Notes: a model not told the origin generated them from the sequence alone. Numbered from the stretch's first letter, positions 17,538 to 27,359 are shown. The stretch: DNA of 64,000 nucleotides from Acerihabitans sp035013185 (GCF_035013185.1 NZ_JAYGJO010000012.1:62001-126000), one strand, 5' to 3'. Numbers and translations: made by a program.

Positions 17538-18694
17538 GAGGTGGTCTCCCGGTTCAGGCTGGTATTTGCAATACAGTAGCGCGCCAGAATCGCTTCATCC
17601 GGCGCGAACCCTAGCCCCGGAGTCAACGGTAATGTCATTCTGGGCTGAAAGTTCAGTTCGCCATACAGTGGCTCTGGCCATTGCAGATACGGAACCTCCA
17701 ACTGAGTATCTTCCGGCAACGTCGCCACTAAATGCGCGGTCGCCATCAGCGCAGCGCCATAATAAAAGCAGTGCGGCACCACGTTGACCCGATGGGCGCG
17801 CGCCAGGCGATAGACTTCAAGCGCAGCGCTAATGCCACCAATTTTCGCGACGCTAGGTTGGGCCACACTGACCGCCCCGGCGATAAAGTGTTGCACAAAG
17901 CCCTGCACACCCTGGGCGTTCTCACCAGCGGCAATCGGTATACCGCACTCGCGTACTCGCGCCAGCCCGGCCAAATCGTCCGGTGGCCAGACCGGTTCTT
18001 CCAGCCAGCCCAGATTAAGCTCACGCAGCGCCACCGCTTGACGGCAGGCCTCATCTACCGTCCAAGGACAGTTGACATCCACCATAAGCTGCGCATCAAC
18101 CGGCAACGCCGCACGCGCCGCCGCAATGGCGGCATACTCGGTTTCATGCAGTTTGATGCTGTGGAAACCCGCGTCGTAAGCCCGTCGCGCATGGGCTGCT
18201 ACCTGAACGGGGTCATTGTCATAACTCACCAGACTGGCGTAGACACCGATTTCACTGCGGCTAGCCCCCAATAATTGCCATAGCGGCAAGCCAGCCTGCT
18301 TGGCGCAGATATCCCATAAGCCGATATCCAGCGCCGACAAGGCAAATTGCACCGCACCGCTACGGCCAAAAGCATGAAAGGCGCGCTGGGCCTGATCCAT
18401 CAACCGACCAAGACCATCAGGCGTACCGTCAAAGATTTTATCAATAAAAAAACGTCCTACCGGACCGGCCAACGCGGCATAGGTAACGGGATTAGATAAA
18501 TGGCCAAAACCTTCGCCCCAGCCCAACAAACCGTTGTCGGTGGTGATACGCACCAACAGGGTTTCCATGCGGGTCAGTTGGCGCGAGGCCGCGTTATAGG
18601 CATCACCGCCGCCGGTGTCATTAAACGGATCGTCTTCCCGCCCGGAACTGAACGGCATCGCGATACGCATCACGTCTATGGCGATAATTTTCAT
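17531..18694 (-). CDS. Mandelate racemase / muconate lactonizing-family enzyme
   Basis: A 387-residue enolase-superfamily protein with an N-terminal capping domain and a barrel. Metal ligands are in VDVNCPW, WLEEPV and AAGEN. The usual KxK base motif reads KLH, and the His at VVPHCFYYG lacks the usual Asp partner, because the matching segment reads QPSVAKIGG instead of QPDV. It is probably an acid-sugar dehydratase or epimerase whose substrate enters by the overlapping MFS transporter. GAGGA lies six bases before the ATG. Confidence 0.85.
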   Translation of the reverse strand: MKIIAIDVMRIAMPFSSGREDDPFNDTGGGDAYNAASRQLTRMETLLVRITTDNGLLGWGEGFGHLSNPVTYAALAGPVGRFFIDKIFDGTPDGLGRLMDQAQRAFHAFGRSGAVQFALSALDIGLWDICAKQAGLPLWQLLGASRSEIGVYASLVSYDNDPVQVAAHARRAYDAGFHSIKLHETEYAAIAAARAALPVDAQLMVDVNCPWTVDEACRQAVALRELNLGWLEEPVWPPDDLAGLARVRECGIPIAAGENAQGVQGFVQHFIAGAVSVAQPSVAKIGGISAALEVYRLARAHRVNVVPHCFYYGAALMATAHLVATLPEDTQLEVPYLQWPEPLYGELNFQPRMTLPLTPGLGFAPDEAILARYCIANTSLNRETTSC

Positions 18695-19265
18695 AACCTG
18701 TCCTCAAAAAGGGCGCATCACAACCGACGGAATGCACCGGGGATTACGTTGATGTTTCGTGCTTCGCCCACACAACAAGGTGGTGTCTAGGTGATGGGTG
18801 TGATGGGTGTGATGGAAATTATAAACAGAGGTCAGTCAGGAGACACCGGTCAACAGCACAGCTTTTACGGTGGGTATAGCGTTTTTTTTGTGCAGGCGAA
18901 TAAACTGATGAGAGCCTGATCACGCATTTAATCGGGGGGTGATAACGACACACGGGTGATATAAAAATCAGCTCATGGCTGTTGTGCGTTGTCGAAAATA
19001 TCGGCCAAGGTAACAAAAGTATAGACGGGACGGACGACTGAGCGATGCGTTTGAACCGCGAATGCCAGGGGCATGGGACCAGAGGCTGAAACAGGGACGA
19101 AGCATGCCTCTATCACGCATCACTCATCACTCCCCCGACGCGGACCAGAACGGGTTATCTGGTTCGCGTTATCCCGGTTACCCCGCCTTAAAAACCGAGG
19201 GGTTACAGCACACAGGATAACGTCGCTTTAAGCCAACGTGAGGAGCAATCATCGTGGTTATGGCT
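18695..19265. other. Intergenic region with a short tandem repeat and a hairpin
   Basis: It holds a 9-base unit GTGATGGGT repeated nearly three times at 18791-18815 and a near-perfect hairpin at 19140-19167 (GCGGACCAGA with TCTGGTTCGC). No gene with a supported start was seen. Confidence 0.5.
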
Positions 19266-19290
19266 AAAAAGACCTGGCTTAACGGTCTTT
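19266..19290 (-). terminator. Rho-independent terminator of the small minus-strand gene
   Basis: On the minus strand AAAGACC and GGTCTTT pair across nine bases and are followed by more T. The stem overlaps the last codons of the 81-residue gene. Confidence 0.75.
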
Positions 19291-19524
19291 GGTGGTGTCC
19301 AGTTGGGCTTGTTTATCATCACGAGCATCCTGGCTCTGTTTAGCCGCGGCCTTGGCTTGTTCAGCCATAGCATCGACCTGTTCTGGGGTCAGGGCGGCAT
19401 CGGCTTCGAAAATCTTGTGCAGTCCTTCACTGACAGTGACCTCTGCAGGCGCTTTTTCATGCTGTGCTGTGGGTTTAACATCACCTTTTGCGGCGTTTTT
19501 GGCAGAAATATCTGGTTCGGTCAT
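19279..19524 (-). CDS. Small hydrophilic protein of unknown function
   Basis: An 81-residue protein, rich in Ala, Lys, Asp and Gln, with no membrane segment or cysteine. The second half (ALTPEQVDAMAEQAKAAAKQ) should be helical. It has GGAG nine bases before the ATG and its own terminator, which supports a real monocistronic gene. The composition resembles small stress-induced hydrophilic proteins, but I do not recognise a family. Confidence 0.65.
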   Translation of the reverse strand: MTEPDISAKNAAKGDVKPTAQHEKAPAEVTVSEGLHKIFEADAALTPEQVDAMAEQAKAAAKQSQDARDDKQAQLDTTKDR

Positions 19525-19811
19525 GGCGTGGTACTCCGATAATGTTTCATAAATAGCCTAAGGTAAGCATAACCCTAATATCATCCTAGCTTAGGAAAAA
19601 TAGACAACAATGTCATGCAGCAGTCCGTCATTGCGACGGCAGCGCATAATCTAGATCCTATGGAAATAAAACCAACGCACTGGTCACCGTAGTCTGACGG
19701 CGCTAGACGACATATTTTCTCATGGTTGAGTCGGCCATCCCGTGGGCAGAGCTGACCATAGCAGACTAGACTGTAGACCATGCTGATACCTTTACGTTTA
19801 GGAGCATACGA

Positions 19812-22202
19812 ATGGAAAATAATCATCCGCAGACTCTCCCCCCCACCGCCGATGAACTGGCGTTAATCGATCGCTACTGGCGCGCGGCCAATTATCTGTC
19901 AGTGGGTCAAATTTACCTGCTGGACAATCCACTCTTGCGCCAGCCGCTACAACCGGAACACATTAAACCGCGACTGTTAGGTCATTGGGGCACCACGCCG
20001 GGACTTAATTTTATCTACGCCCATCTCAACCGGGTGATCCGGGACAGGGACGTGGATATGATGTATGTCTGCGGCCCTGGGCACGGCGGGCCAGGCATGG
20101 TGGCCAACACCTGGCTTGAAGGCACCTATAGCGAAATTTATCCGGATATTTCCGCCGATGCCGAAGGCATGCGTAAGCTATTTCGGCAATTTTCTTTTCC
20201 AGGCGGCATCCCCAGCCACGCGGCAGCACAGACGCCAGGATCGATCAACGAAGGGGGTGAGTTGGGTTATGCGCTGGTGCACGCCTATGGCGCGGTGTTT
20301 GACAATCCGGATGTGATCGCAGCCTGCGTTATTGGCGACGGTGAGGCGGAAACCGGGGCAATGGCTGCCAGTTGGCACTCGAATAAGTTTATTAACCCGG
20401 CCCGTGATGGCGCGGTGCTGCCGATTCTGCATCTTAATGGATACAAAATCGCCAGCCCCACCCTGCTAGGACGCAGCAGTGATGAGGATCTTAAGCACCT
20501 GTTTCAAGGGTATGGTTATCACCCTATTTTCGTTGAAGGCCATGAACCGGCACCGATGCATGTCCTGATGGCCGCCGCGTTGGATCAGGCCTTTGATGAG
20601 ATTCGCCTTATCCAAAACGACGCGTTGACGGACAATGCCGCACCGGACTCGGTACCTCGGTGGCCAATGATTATTCTGCGCAGCCCAAAAGGCTGGACCG
20701 GCCCCAAAGAAGTCGACGGAAAAAAAACCGAAGGTTTCTGGCGGGCTCATCAGGTCCCTGTGGGCCGTTGCCGCGAAGATGACGGCCATCGTCAGCTCCT
20801 AGAACAGTGGATGCGCAGTTACGACCCAGCGGATCTTTTCGATGAACAGGGTCGGCTACAGCCTGAATTGCGTCGTCTGGCCCCCACCGGTGACAGACGT
20901 ATGGGGGCCAATCCCCATACCAACGGGGGGTTGCTGAGAACCCCGCTTGTGACACCAAATATTGAGGATTATGCCATCAAGATCGCTCAGCACGGCACTA
21001 CGCAAGCGGAAGCCACCAAAGTTTTCGGTTTATACCTGCGTGATATTTTCCGACTGAACGCAGATAATGCCAATTTTCGGCTGTTTGGACCGGACGAAAC
21101 GGCCTCAAACCGGCTTAGCGCCGTATTTGAAGCCACCAGTCGGGTCTGGATGCAAGAGATCGAGACCTATGACGAGCAACTCTCGCGTGACGGCCGGGTC
21201 ATGGAGGTACTTAGTGAGCATCTTTGCCAGGGCTGGCTCGAAGGTTATCTACTGAGTGGGCGTCATGGGCTGTTCAACTGTTATGAAGCCTTCGTACATA
21301 TCGTCGATTCAATGTTTAATCAACATGCCAAGTGGTTAAAAGTCTCGCGCATGCTGCCCTGGCGGCAACCAATATCGTCGCTGAACTACCTGCTGTCCTC
21401 CCATGTTTGGCGCCAGGATCATAACGGCTACAGCCATCAGGACCCGGGATTTGTTGATCTGGTGGCCAATAAAAAAGCCGATATTGTGCGCATCTATTTT
21501 CCACCTGACGCCAACACCTTGCTCTGGGTGGGCGATCACTGCCTCAATACCTATGACAGAATTAATGTCATCGTGGCCGGCAAGCAGCCCGAGCCGCAAT
21601 GGTTATCCATGGATGAGGCACGCCAGCATTGCGAAGAAGGCCTTGGTATCTGGGACTGGGCCGGCAACGAGCATAGCTCCGGCGACCCGGATGTGGTCAT
21701 GGCCTGCGCTGGAGATGTGCCAACCGTGGAAACCTTGGCGGCAGTCGAACTGCTGCGCCGCCATGTGCCCGAGCTGCGTATCCGGGTCGTCAATGTGGTG
21801 GATTTGCTGGCGTTGCAATCGGACCAACAACATCCTCATGGCCATACCGATGCCTATTTCGATCGGTTGTTTACTGAGGATCGTCCGGTGATTTTTGCCT
21901 ATCATGGCTACCCGGTCCTGATCCATAGTTTGACTTATAAACGGCGCAACCATAGCAATATTCATGTGCATGGTTTTATGGAGGAAGGCACCACTACCAC
22001 ACCGTTTGACATGACGGTACTCAACCAGTTGGATCGGTTTCATCTGGCCATCGCGGCAATTGAACAGGTACCCGACCTGGCATCGGCCGACGCCGCACTG
22101 AATCTGCTGCACGCCAAGCTTGACGAACATTATCATTATGTACGTGAACACGGCGATGATATGCCAGAGGTGCGCGACTGGCAGTGGCAGAAAATAGAGT
22201 AA
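19812..22202 (+). CDS. xfp: Xylulose-5-phosphate / fructose-6-phosphate phosphoketolase
   Basis: A 796-residue thiamine-diphosphate enzyme of normal family length. It shows GHWGTTPGLNFIYAHLNR, CGPGHGGPGM, the PSHAAAQTPGSINEGGELGY segment and the cofactor site GDGEAETGAMAASW. It splits xylulose 5-phosphate (and often fructose 6-phosphate) with phosphate to acetyl phosphate plus a triose or tetrose phosphate. AGGAG lies seven bases before the ATG. It stands alone on the + strand, next to unrelated genes, so recent acquisition is possible. Confidence 0.96.
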   Translation: MENNHPQTLPPTADELALIDRYWRAANYLSVGQIYLLDNPLLRQPLQPEHIKPRLLGHWGTTPGLNFIYAHLNRVIRDRDVDMMYVCGPGHGGPGMVANTWLEGTYSEIYPDISADAEGMRKLFRQFSFPGGIPSHAAAQTPGSINEGGELGYALVHAYGAVFDNPDVIAACVIGDGEAETGAMAASWHSNKFINPARDGAVLPILHLNGYKIASPTLLGRSSDEDLKHLFQGYGYHPIFVEGHEPAPMHVLMAAALDQAFDEIRLIQNDALTDNAAPDSVPRWPMIILRSPKGWTGPKEVDGKKTEGFWRAHQVPVGRCREDDGHRQLLEQWMRSYDPADLFDEQGRLQPELRRLAPTGDRRMGANPHTNGGLLRTPLVTPNIEDYAIKIAQHGTTQAEATKVFGLYLRDIFRLNADNANFRLFGPDETASNRLSAVFEATSRVWMQEIETYDEQLSRDGRVMEVLSEHLCQGWLEGYLLSGRHGLFNCYEAFVHIVDSMFNQHAKWLKVSRMLPWRQPISSLNYLLSSHVWRQDHNGYSHQDPGFVDLVANKKADIVRIYFPPDANTLLWVGDHCLNTYDRINVIVAGKQPEPQWLSMDEARQHCEEGLGIWDWAGNEHSSGDPDVVMACAGDVPTVETLAAVELLRRHVPELRIRVVNVVDLLALQSDQQHPHGHTDAYFDRLFTEDRPVIFAYHGYPVLIHSLTYKRRNHSNIHVHGFMEEGTTTTPFDMTVLNQLDRFHLAIAAIEQVPDLASADAALNLLHAKLDEHYHYVREHGDDMPEVRDWQWQKIE

Positions 22203-22320
22203 CATGCCATCGGCCTGACGGCGCGCGCGCACAAACGGCAGGTCAATATCCGCCAGACCGGGATCCGCAAACTCCACCGACGCTTTGGTGGTCCGGTTTA
22301 TCAGCCACGGACGGCACAGG

Positions 22321-23130
22321 TTAGGCGGAACGGCGCCAGTAATGCCGTGACCAAGGGCGCGCCTTGGACGATGTGCGCCAAGGGGTAACCAGATACTCCA
22401 GCATGATAACCAACAAGAAACTGATAATGCCCAACAAGGCCAAAAACCCAATAGCGGAAAACGTGCCTGCGGTATTAAGTCGAGAGTTGGCCTGTAGCAG
22501 GTAGGCCCCCAACCCGCCGCTGGTCGAGGCGGTCCATTCGCCGATCACCGCACCGGTCACACTGAAGGTGGCAGACAGTTTCAGTGCGGAAAATAACGGC
22601 GTATAGGTGGCGGGTAATTTTACATGGCGAAAAATTTTTATCCGCGAACCCCCCATGGAACGCGCCAGGCTCAGCATATCTGGATCCACTGAATGCAAGC
22701 CGTCCAGCACATTGACCACCACCGGGAAAAACACCACCAGCGCCACAATCACCAGCTTCGGCGCCAGGCCGAATCCCAACCAAATGGTCAGTGCGGCAGA
22801 GATGGCAATCACCGGCACCGCCTGGCTGGCGATCAGGATCGGGTAAAGGATACTGCGCGCCCAGGTGGCAGAATCCATCACCACAGCAAACACAAACCCT
22901 GCCCCGGCACCCAGGACAAACCCGAGTAAAAAGGTCGTAAAGGTGATCTGGAAACCGGTCCACAGCACTGCCCAGTCGGACAATGTGTGCTGCCAGGTCA
23001 TTTGCGGCGAAGGCAGCACATAGGCCGGAATGTGATAAAAACGCACCGAGAGATCCCATACCAGCAGGACCAGCAGCAAGGCCACTAGCGGCCCCCCCAA
23101 AGGTAATAACAGTTTACGGATATTGATCAT
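22321..23130 (-). CDS. ABC transporter permease, ThiX-like (COG0600 type)
   Basis: A 269-residue permease with six helices and the EAA-type loop (DMLSLARSMGGSRIKIFRHV). The family covers taurine/sulfonate/nitrate importers and the ThiX/RibX pyrimidine or riboflavin precursor importers. The nearest feel is ThiX, because the partner ATPase has the MLQKDLLLPW segment seen in ThiZ. It lies four bases after the ATPase stop. No substrate-binding protein gene is present on either side, so the substrate stays open. Confidence 0.8.
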   Translation of the reverse strand: MINIRKLLLPLGGPLVALLLVLLVWDLSVRFYHIPAYVLPSPQMTWQHTLSDWAVLWTGFQITFTTFLLGFVLGAGAGFVFAVVMDSATWARSILYPILIASQAVPVIAISAALTIWLGFGLAPKLVIVALVVFFPVVVNVLDGLHSVDPDMLSLARSMGGSRIKIFRHVKLPATYTPLFSALKLSATFSVTGAVIGEWTASTSGGLGAYLLQANSRLNTAGTFSAIGFLALLGIISFLLVIMLEYLVTPWRTSSKARPWSRHYWRRSA

Positions 23131-23134
23131 GGGC

Positions 23135-23902
23135 TCACGTTTCCTGTGTGGACGATTCCTGGTAAATCAGATCCAGGATTCGACCTTTTAATTGGCTAAA
23201 TAACGTACTAGTTAAACAAGATAACGGTCGGGGACGGGGGATATCTACAGTGATAATCTCTTGAATTCTGCCGGGACGCGGGGTCATGACCACCACCCGA
23301 TCGGCCATAAAGATTGCCTCGTCAATATCGTGGGTAACAAAAACCACCGTGCGCTGCTGCTCGGCCCATACCGTCAGCAACCATTGCTGCATGGACAGAC
23401 GGGTTTGAGAATCCAGCGCGCCAAACGGCTCATCGAGCAGCATAATATCGTGATGCATGGCCAGGGTGCGCATTAACGCCACGCGCTGACGCATACCACC
23501 GGAGAGTGCCGCTGGATAGTGGTTGATAAATTCACCCAGGCCATAACGTTGCGCCAGCGCCACCCCCGCCGCACGTTGCTCTCGACTGGCCCCGCCGGTC
23601 AAAATGGCGCCCAGCACGATGTTGTCGATCACCGTCATCCATGGCAACAGCAGGTCCTTTTGCAGCATATACCCCACATTCCCGCTGCGGCTGGTGACAT
23701 CGGCGCCATCGATGAGGATCTTGCCATCATCGGGCGTCAGTACCCCGGAAATCAGGTTGAACAACGTGCTTTTGCCACAGCCGGAAGGACCGACCACACA
23801 GACAAATTCACCCGCGTGGATATCAAGACTGGTGGGCGCCAGCGCGGTCACCGCGCCGAAGCGTCGCGTGACCTGTTGAATCGATAGTTTAGCCTGTGTC
23901 AT
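23135..23902 (-). CDS. ABC transporter ATPase, ThiZ/SsuB-like
   Basis: A 255-residue ATPase with Walker A GPSGCGKST, signature LSGGMRQR and Walker B IMLLDEPFGALD. It energises the permease coded directly downstream. The 25 C-terminal residues after the nucleotide-binding domain are typical for this group. It starts the operon, after a 700-base intergenic region containing an inverted repeat. Confidence 0.85.
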   Translation of the reverse strand: MTQAKLSIQQVTRRFGAVTALAPTSLDIHAGEFVCVVGPSGCGKSTLFNLISGVLTPDDGKILIDGADVTSRSGNVGYMLQKDLLLPWMTVIDNIVLGAILTGGASREQRAAGVALAQRYGLGEFINHYPAALSGGMRQRVALMRTLAMHHDIMLLDEPFGALDSQTRLSMQQWLLTVWAEQQRTVVFVTHDIDEAIFMADRVVVMTPRPGRIQEIITVDIPRPRPLSCLTSTLFSQLKGRILDLIYQESSTQET

Positions 23903-24606
23903 GCCGTAGCCTCGTTTGCCGATACCGCAGGGAATACCTGAGAAAAATGATTGCCAGCGTTAAAACGTTGCATTGCTCACCACCGAACCCTACCCGATCG
24001 TTCAGGTTCACCGCCCTGTCGCTGCAGCGCATTCATTGGCGTTAATCATGTAGGGTAGGTCGCGGCAAACTATCAAGTTTAGGGCAAAACCGAGCCTTGC
24101 TCCACGCATCATTTCTTTGGTAAAAAATAATCTTCATAACCTTGGTCAACATCACCTCAGTCCATCCGGTGTCGGGGGCAGCATCGGCGTAGTGGGCAGT
24201 GGGTCGGCAGTCCTACAGACTTTTATACGGCGTGACTGCTCCCCGCCTATACGGCCTAAATTAACACTTTATTTGTATTTGGCCAGGTAAAGTACATTAG
24301 GCAGCAGACTGATGGAAATATCAGTGTTGGGTTTTTATAAAAAACAGGTGTAGAGGGTTAATTCAACCAGGCTAAAAACATCATGTTCGGTGATAAAACC
24401 TACCCGCCATTTGGTAATGAAACAAACAAATAATTAACCTTATCATTTTTAAATGAAGGTATTATTATTCTGAATTTAACCCTAAAATAGGGGAAAATAA
24501 GTGTTTTCCGATATGAATAGCGAAATATCATATAGAATAGAATTGAATAGCGTCAGGTTGGTTTTAACGGGTAGGTTGACACCACTTACACTGGCGCTCA
24601 CTGGTT
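23903..24606. other. Long intergenic region with an inverted repeat
   Basis: About 700 bases without a supported gene. CCTACCC (23989-23995) and GGGTAGG (24053-24059) can pair around a segment holding a CGCTGCAGCG hairpin. It lies in the leader of the ThiXZ-like operon, and on the minus strand contains TGAACCTGA followed by GGGTAGGG, which recalls parts of a thiamine riboswitch but not its full architecture. The rest, toward 24606, is AT-rich. Confidence 0.4.
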
Positions 24607-25359
24607 ATGTTTTTACTGGACAACCTAATGAATAACGTACATGATTTCCATAACATAAATATTACTGGTGATTCAATTGACTCGACTGCAGTACCAACGC
24701 CACAATCGTCTTCCCGGATTCAAGAAGCACTGATAAAAATGGGAAATCAGCCTGTTGATATAAAAACCTCTGGCAAAATTAAAAGTCGTCTTTGCCGTCG
24801 CTATGCTCAAGGAATGAGAGAATCGTGGTTAACTGGGACCCGCCAACACCACCTGCCGGTAAAAGACCTCTCGGAACGCCACAAGATGCTGCCGAGCACC
24901 CTCTATTTCTGGCCTAAAAATCCCAGCATCAATAATCAGTTGCAGACAATAGAAAAATCCCTTACAACCGAGATCATAAAAAATGAGCATATTTTAGAGC
25001 AAGCCCTAAAAAATAATCTATTAATACAAAAACATGTTCATAATTTAACGCAACAGACTGTCTACGTAGATAAAATAAACCAACAGCATGCGACTGAGAT
25101 TAAAGGCTATGATGTTAAAAAAACAGCAGTCAACTGTGGGATATGTTCCAGCTTAAATTTATTCAAATATTATGTTATGCATACCGGCGGAAAGCTGGAT
25201 TTTTCGCGATTAGCGACCAGCAACGATTATTCTTATTACGTACAACAACGCTACCACACCACGTATAAATTGATCAAAATGTTACTTGCTGAAAATGAAT
25301 ACCTCATCCAGTACCTGAAAAATTCAAATCCCCCATCGGTGATGAGAGACAGATTATAA
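24607..25359 (+). CDS. Unrecognised AT-rich protein
   Basis: A 250-residue protein that I cannot assign. Residues about 58-105 (RLCRRYAQGMRESWLTGT to LPSTLYFW) look like a helix-turn-helix of the transposase/terminase kind. Residues about 175-200 hold VNCGICSSLNLF and a nearby His, a faint echo of a cysteine-protease site. The start is uncertain: neither the ATG at 24607 nor the one at 24628 has a good ribosome-binding site. Base composition differs from the flanking genes, which suggests transfer. A hairpin terminator follows at 25592. Confidence 0.6.
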   Translation: MFLLDNLMNNVHDFHNINITGDSIDSTAVPTPQSSSRIQEALIKMGNQPVDIKTSGKIKSRLCRRYAQGMRESWLTGTRQHHLPVKDLSERHKMLPSTLYFWPKNPSINNQLQTIEKSLTTEIIKNEHILEQALKNNLLIQKHVHNLTQQTVYVDKINQQHATEIKGYDVKKTAVNCGICSSLNLFKYYVMHTGGKLDFSRLATSNDYSYYVQQRYHTTYKLIKMLLAENEYLIQYLKNSNPPSVMRDRL

Positions 25360-25591
25360 ATGGATTAGACGGTTGAAACCTATCCCATTAATGGTCTCAT
25401 TTATGCCATATTCCGCTAACACGGCCAGGCGCTGTTCTTCACCGCCCGCTCCGACAGCAATCATACCTGCCTCATAAAATCACGACTGCTTAATTATTAA
25501 CTGCTGAGAAGACGTCGCCCTAGGGCGAGATCACCTTTGGTGAACGGCGGCTTAGTACCATTGTTAACGTTTGCATACAATCAATAATATG

Positions 25592-25630
25592 TTGTCGGCT
25601 AATTGAATAATGCCGACAATATATTTTATT
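25592..25630 (+). terminator. Hairpin with T-rich tail
   Basis: TTGTCGGC (25592-25599) pairs perfectly with GCCGACAA (25612-25619), followed by TATATTTTATT. It lies between the unknown + gene and the convergent trehalase gene and may serve both. Confidence 0.65.
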
Positions 25631-25658
25631 GCACTCGCTCACACCAGGGCCAGATGTG

Positions 25659-27359
25659 TCATGCGGGTTTTAGCGCGAATGCCGGCTCGCTTTTTGACTC
25701 ATTTTTCGTCTCGATGGATCGGTCATCCTCGCAGCCGGGCGTTTGCTCACAATACAGCTCCAACAGTTTGAGCGTCACGCCGTTAGTCCAGCCGAAACCG
25801 TCTTGCAGCGGATACTCACCACCACCACCACCACCGAGTCCGCTGCCTTCAACCACATATTTTTCCACCAGCTTATGCTGGTTATTAAACAGGCGTTGAA
25901 CATTCGCCAAGAACCGGGTGGCAATCTCTTGTGCGAGGTCATGATGCCCATAATTGCGCAACCCTTCCACCGCAACCCACTGCAGCGGCGCCCAGCCGTT
26001 GGGTGCATCCCATTGCTGGCCGGAAACGTTGGTGGTGGTGATCATGCCACCTTGCTTGAGCAAGCGCTCGCGCACCACCCGCGCAGTACGGTCTGCCAGA
26101 TCTACCGGCGCAAGATTCAGATATAACGGAAATACCGTGGCCCCGGTGAGCTGTTCACGCAGCGTTTTCTGTTGCCAGTCATAATCGCCATAACATCCTT
26201 GTTCTTCATTCCACAAATGCAAATTTATCGCCTGTTTACGGCGTTCTGCCCGCTGGCTGTAGTAGCTGGCAGCGTCGTGATTATCGGTGAGCAAACTGGC
26301 ATTCGAGAGCGTCATTTCCAGATGGTAGAGCAAGGCATTAAGATCTACCGGTAAAATGCCGGTAGTGCGAATGGACGAGAGCTCCTGCGGATCGTCAAAC
26401 CAGCGTGAGCTAAAGTCCCATCCTGAGGCAGCTCCCGCCCGTAGATCGCGGTACACATCGGCGGCTGGACGATCTTTTGCTTCACTGGCGGTCACGATAT
26501 CATCCATATAGGATTCGGTGCGCGGGGTATCCAGATCATCCCAATAACGGTTGAGCAGTACCCCGTCGTCCAAACGCACCACCCGCAGCTCAGCACTGCC
26601 ATTTTCCAATCCGTCCCCACCCTCCATCCAATATTGATACTCTTTTTTCAACTGGGGCAGAAACTTAACATAGATGCTGTCATCCTCGCGGGTTGCCAGC
26701 AGATCGATCATCAGCGCAAAAAATGGCGGTTGGGAACGGCTCAGGTAATAGCTACGATTACCGTTGGGGATACAGCCATAGGTATCGATTTCATAAGCGA
26801 AATTATCCACCATACCCACCACCAGATCCCATTTGTCGCACTCTGCCAGACCTAACATGGTGAAATAACTGTCCCAGTAATAGATCTCGCGAAAACGGCC
26901 GCCGGGCACCACATAGTCCTGCGGTATCGGCAGCAGGGAATCATAGGGTCGCACAGTGGAGGTATTGCGCGTCAGCACTGGCCACAGCGTCGTAATGTGC
27001 TCACGCAGGCTTTGCCCATCAGGCGGCACGTATTTCACCCTATCGGTGGGGAAAATAAAATTCTTGTCCACAAAAGTGCGCAGATTAAATTTTTTCCGCC
27101 GTTTTTTCACCTGATAATCGGCGACAATCGCCTCCGGGGTACGTCTGGGTACCGCATCAGCAAAGGTTTTCTGGTCGGGGTAAAATTTTGCCGTCTGCAC
27201 GTCAATATACAACTGGCCAAAAAGGATATCCGGTCCCTGGGTAGCATTTCGATTTTTTTTGGTTCTCGCTATTCTTAACGCCAGGCCGGACGGGGAGCGG
27301 CGCGCCGTCTTCCACATCAGTAATCGTTTCAACATCCTCCTGAGAGAGCATGCAAGCAT
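25659..27359 (-). CDS. treA: Trehalase, TreA-like, without an evident signal peptide
   Basis: A 566-residue glycoside hydrolase family 37 enzyme that splits trehalose to two glucose units. The two family signatures are present, PGGRFREIYYWDSY and QWDAPNGWAPLQW, and the GGGGGEYPLQDGFGWTNGV motif follows. The sequence and the tail are nearer to periplasmic TreA than to cytoplasmic TreF. The start at 27359 has AAGGAG nine bases upstream and gives the TreA length. Yet its first 35 residues are Arg/Lys-rich without a hydrophobic core, so export by the usual route looks lost. An earlier in-frame start at 27452 gives no signal either. Confidence 0.9.
   Translation of the reverse strand: MLACSLRRMLKRLLMWKTARRSPSGLALRIARTKKNRNATQGPDILFGQLYIDVQTAKFYPDQKTFADAVPRRTPEAIVADYQVKKRRKKFNLRTFVDKNFIFPTDRVKYVPPDGQSLREHITTLWPVLTRNTSTVRPYDSLLPIPQDYVVPGGRFREIYYWDSYFTMLGLAECDKWDLVVGMVDNFAYEIDTYGCIPNGNRSYYLSRSQPPFFALMIDLLATREDDSIYVKFLPQLKKEYQYWMEGGDGLENGSAELRVVRLDDGVLLNRYWDDLDTPRTESYMDDIVTASEAKDRPAADVYRDLRAGAASGWDFSSRWFDDPQELSSIRTTGILPVDLNALLYHLEMTLSNASLLTDNHDAASYYSQRAERRKQAINLHLWNEEQGCYGDYDWQQKTLREQLTGATVFPLYLNLAPVDLADRTARVVRERLLKQGGMITTTNVSGQQWDAPNGWAPLQWVAVEGLRNYGHHDLAQEIATRFLANVQRLFNNQHKLVEKYVVEGSGLGGGGGGEYPLQDGFGWTNGVTLKLLELYCEQTPGCEDDRSIETKNESKSEPAFALKPA

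Noticed and set aside
22203..22320. Protein-like stretch on the minus strand after the ThiX-like permease
   Set aside because: The frame reads like a short protein fragment but has no start, no domain and runs into the phosphoketolase gene; at most a gene relic.
21603..22451. 282-codon antisense open frame over the phosphoketolase end
   Set aside because: It overlaps two firmly assigned genes and has no recognisable domain.
23903..24080. Thiamine riboswitch
   Set aside because: Only fragments of the conserved motifs are present and not in the right order.
25366..25460. Short protein-like minus-strand frame after the unknown gene
   Set aside because: About 30 residues (around AGGEEQRLAVLAEYG) look coding, but there is no domain or start signal, so it may be a relic or chance.
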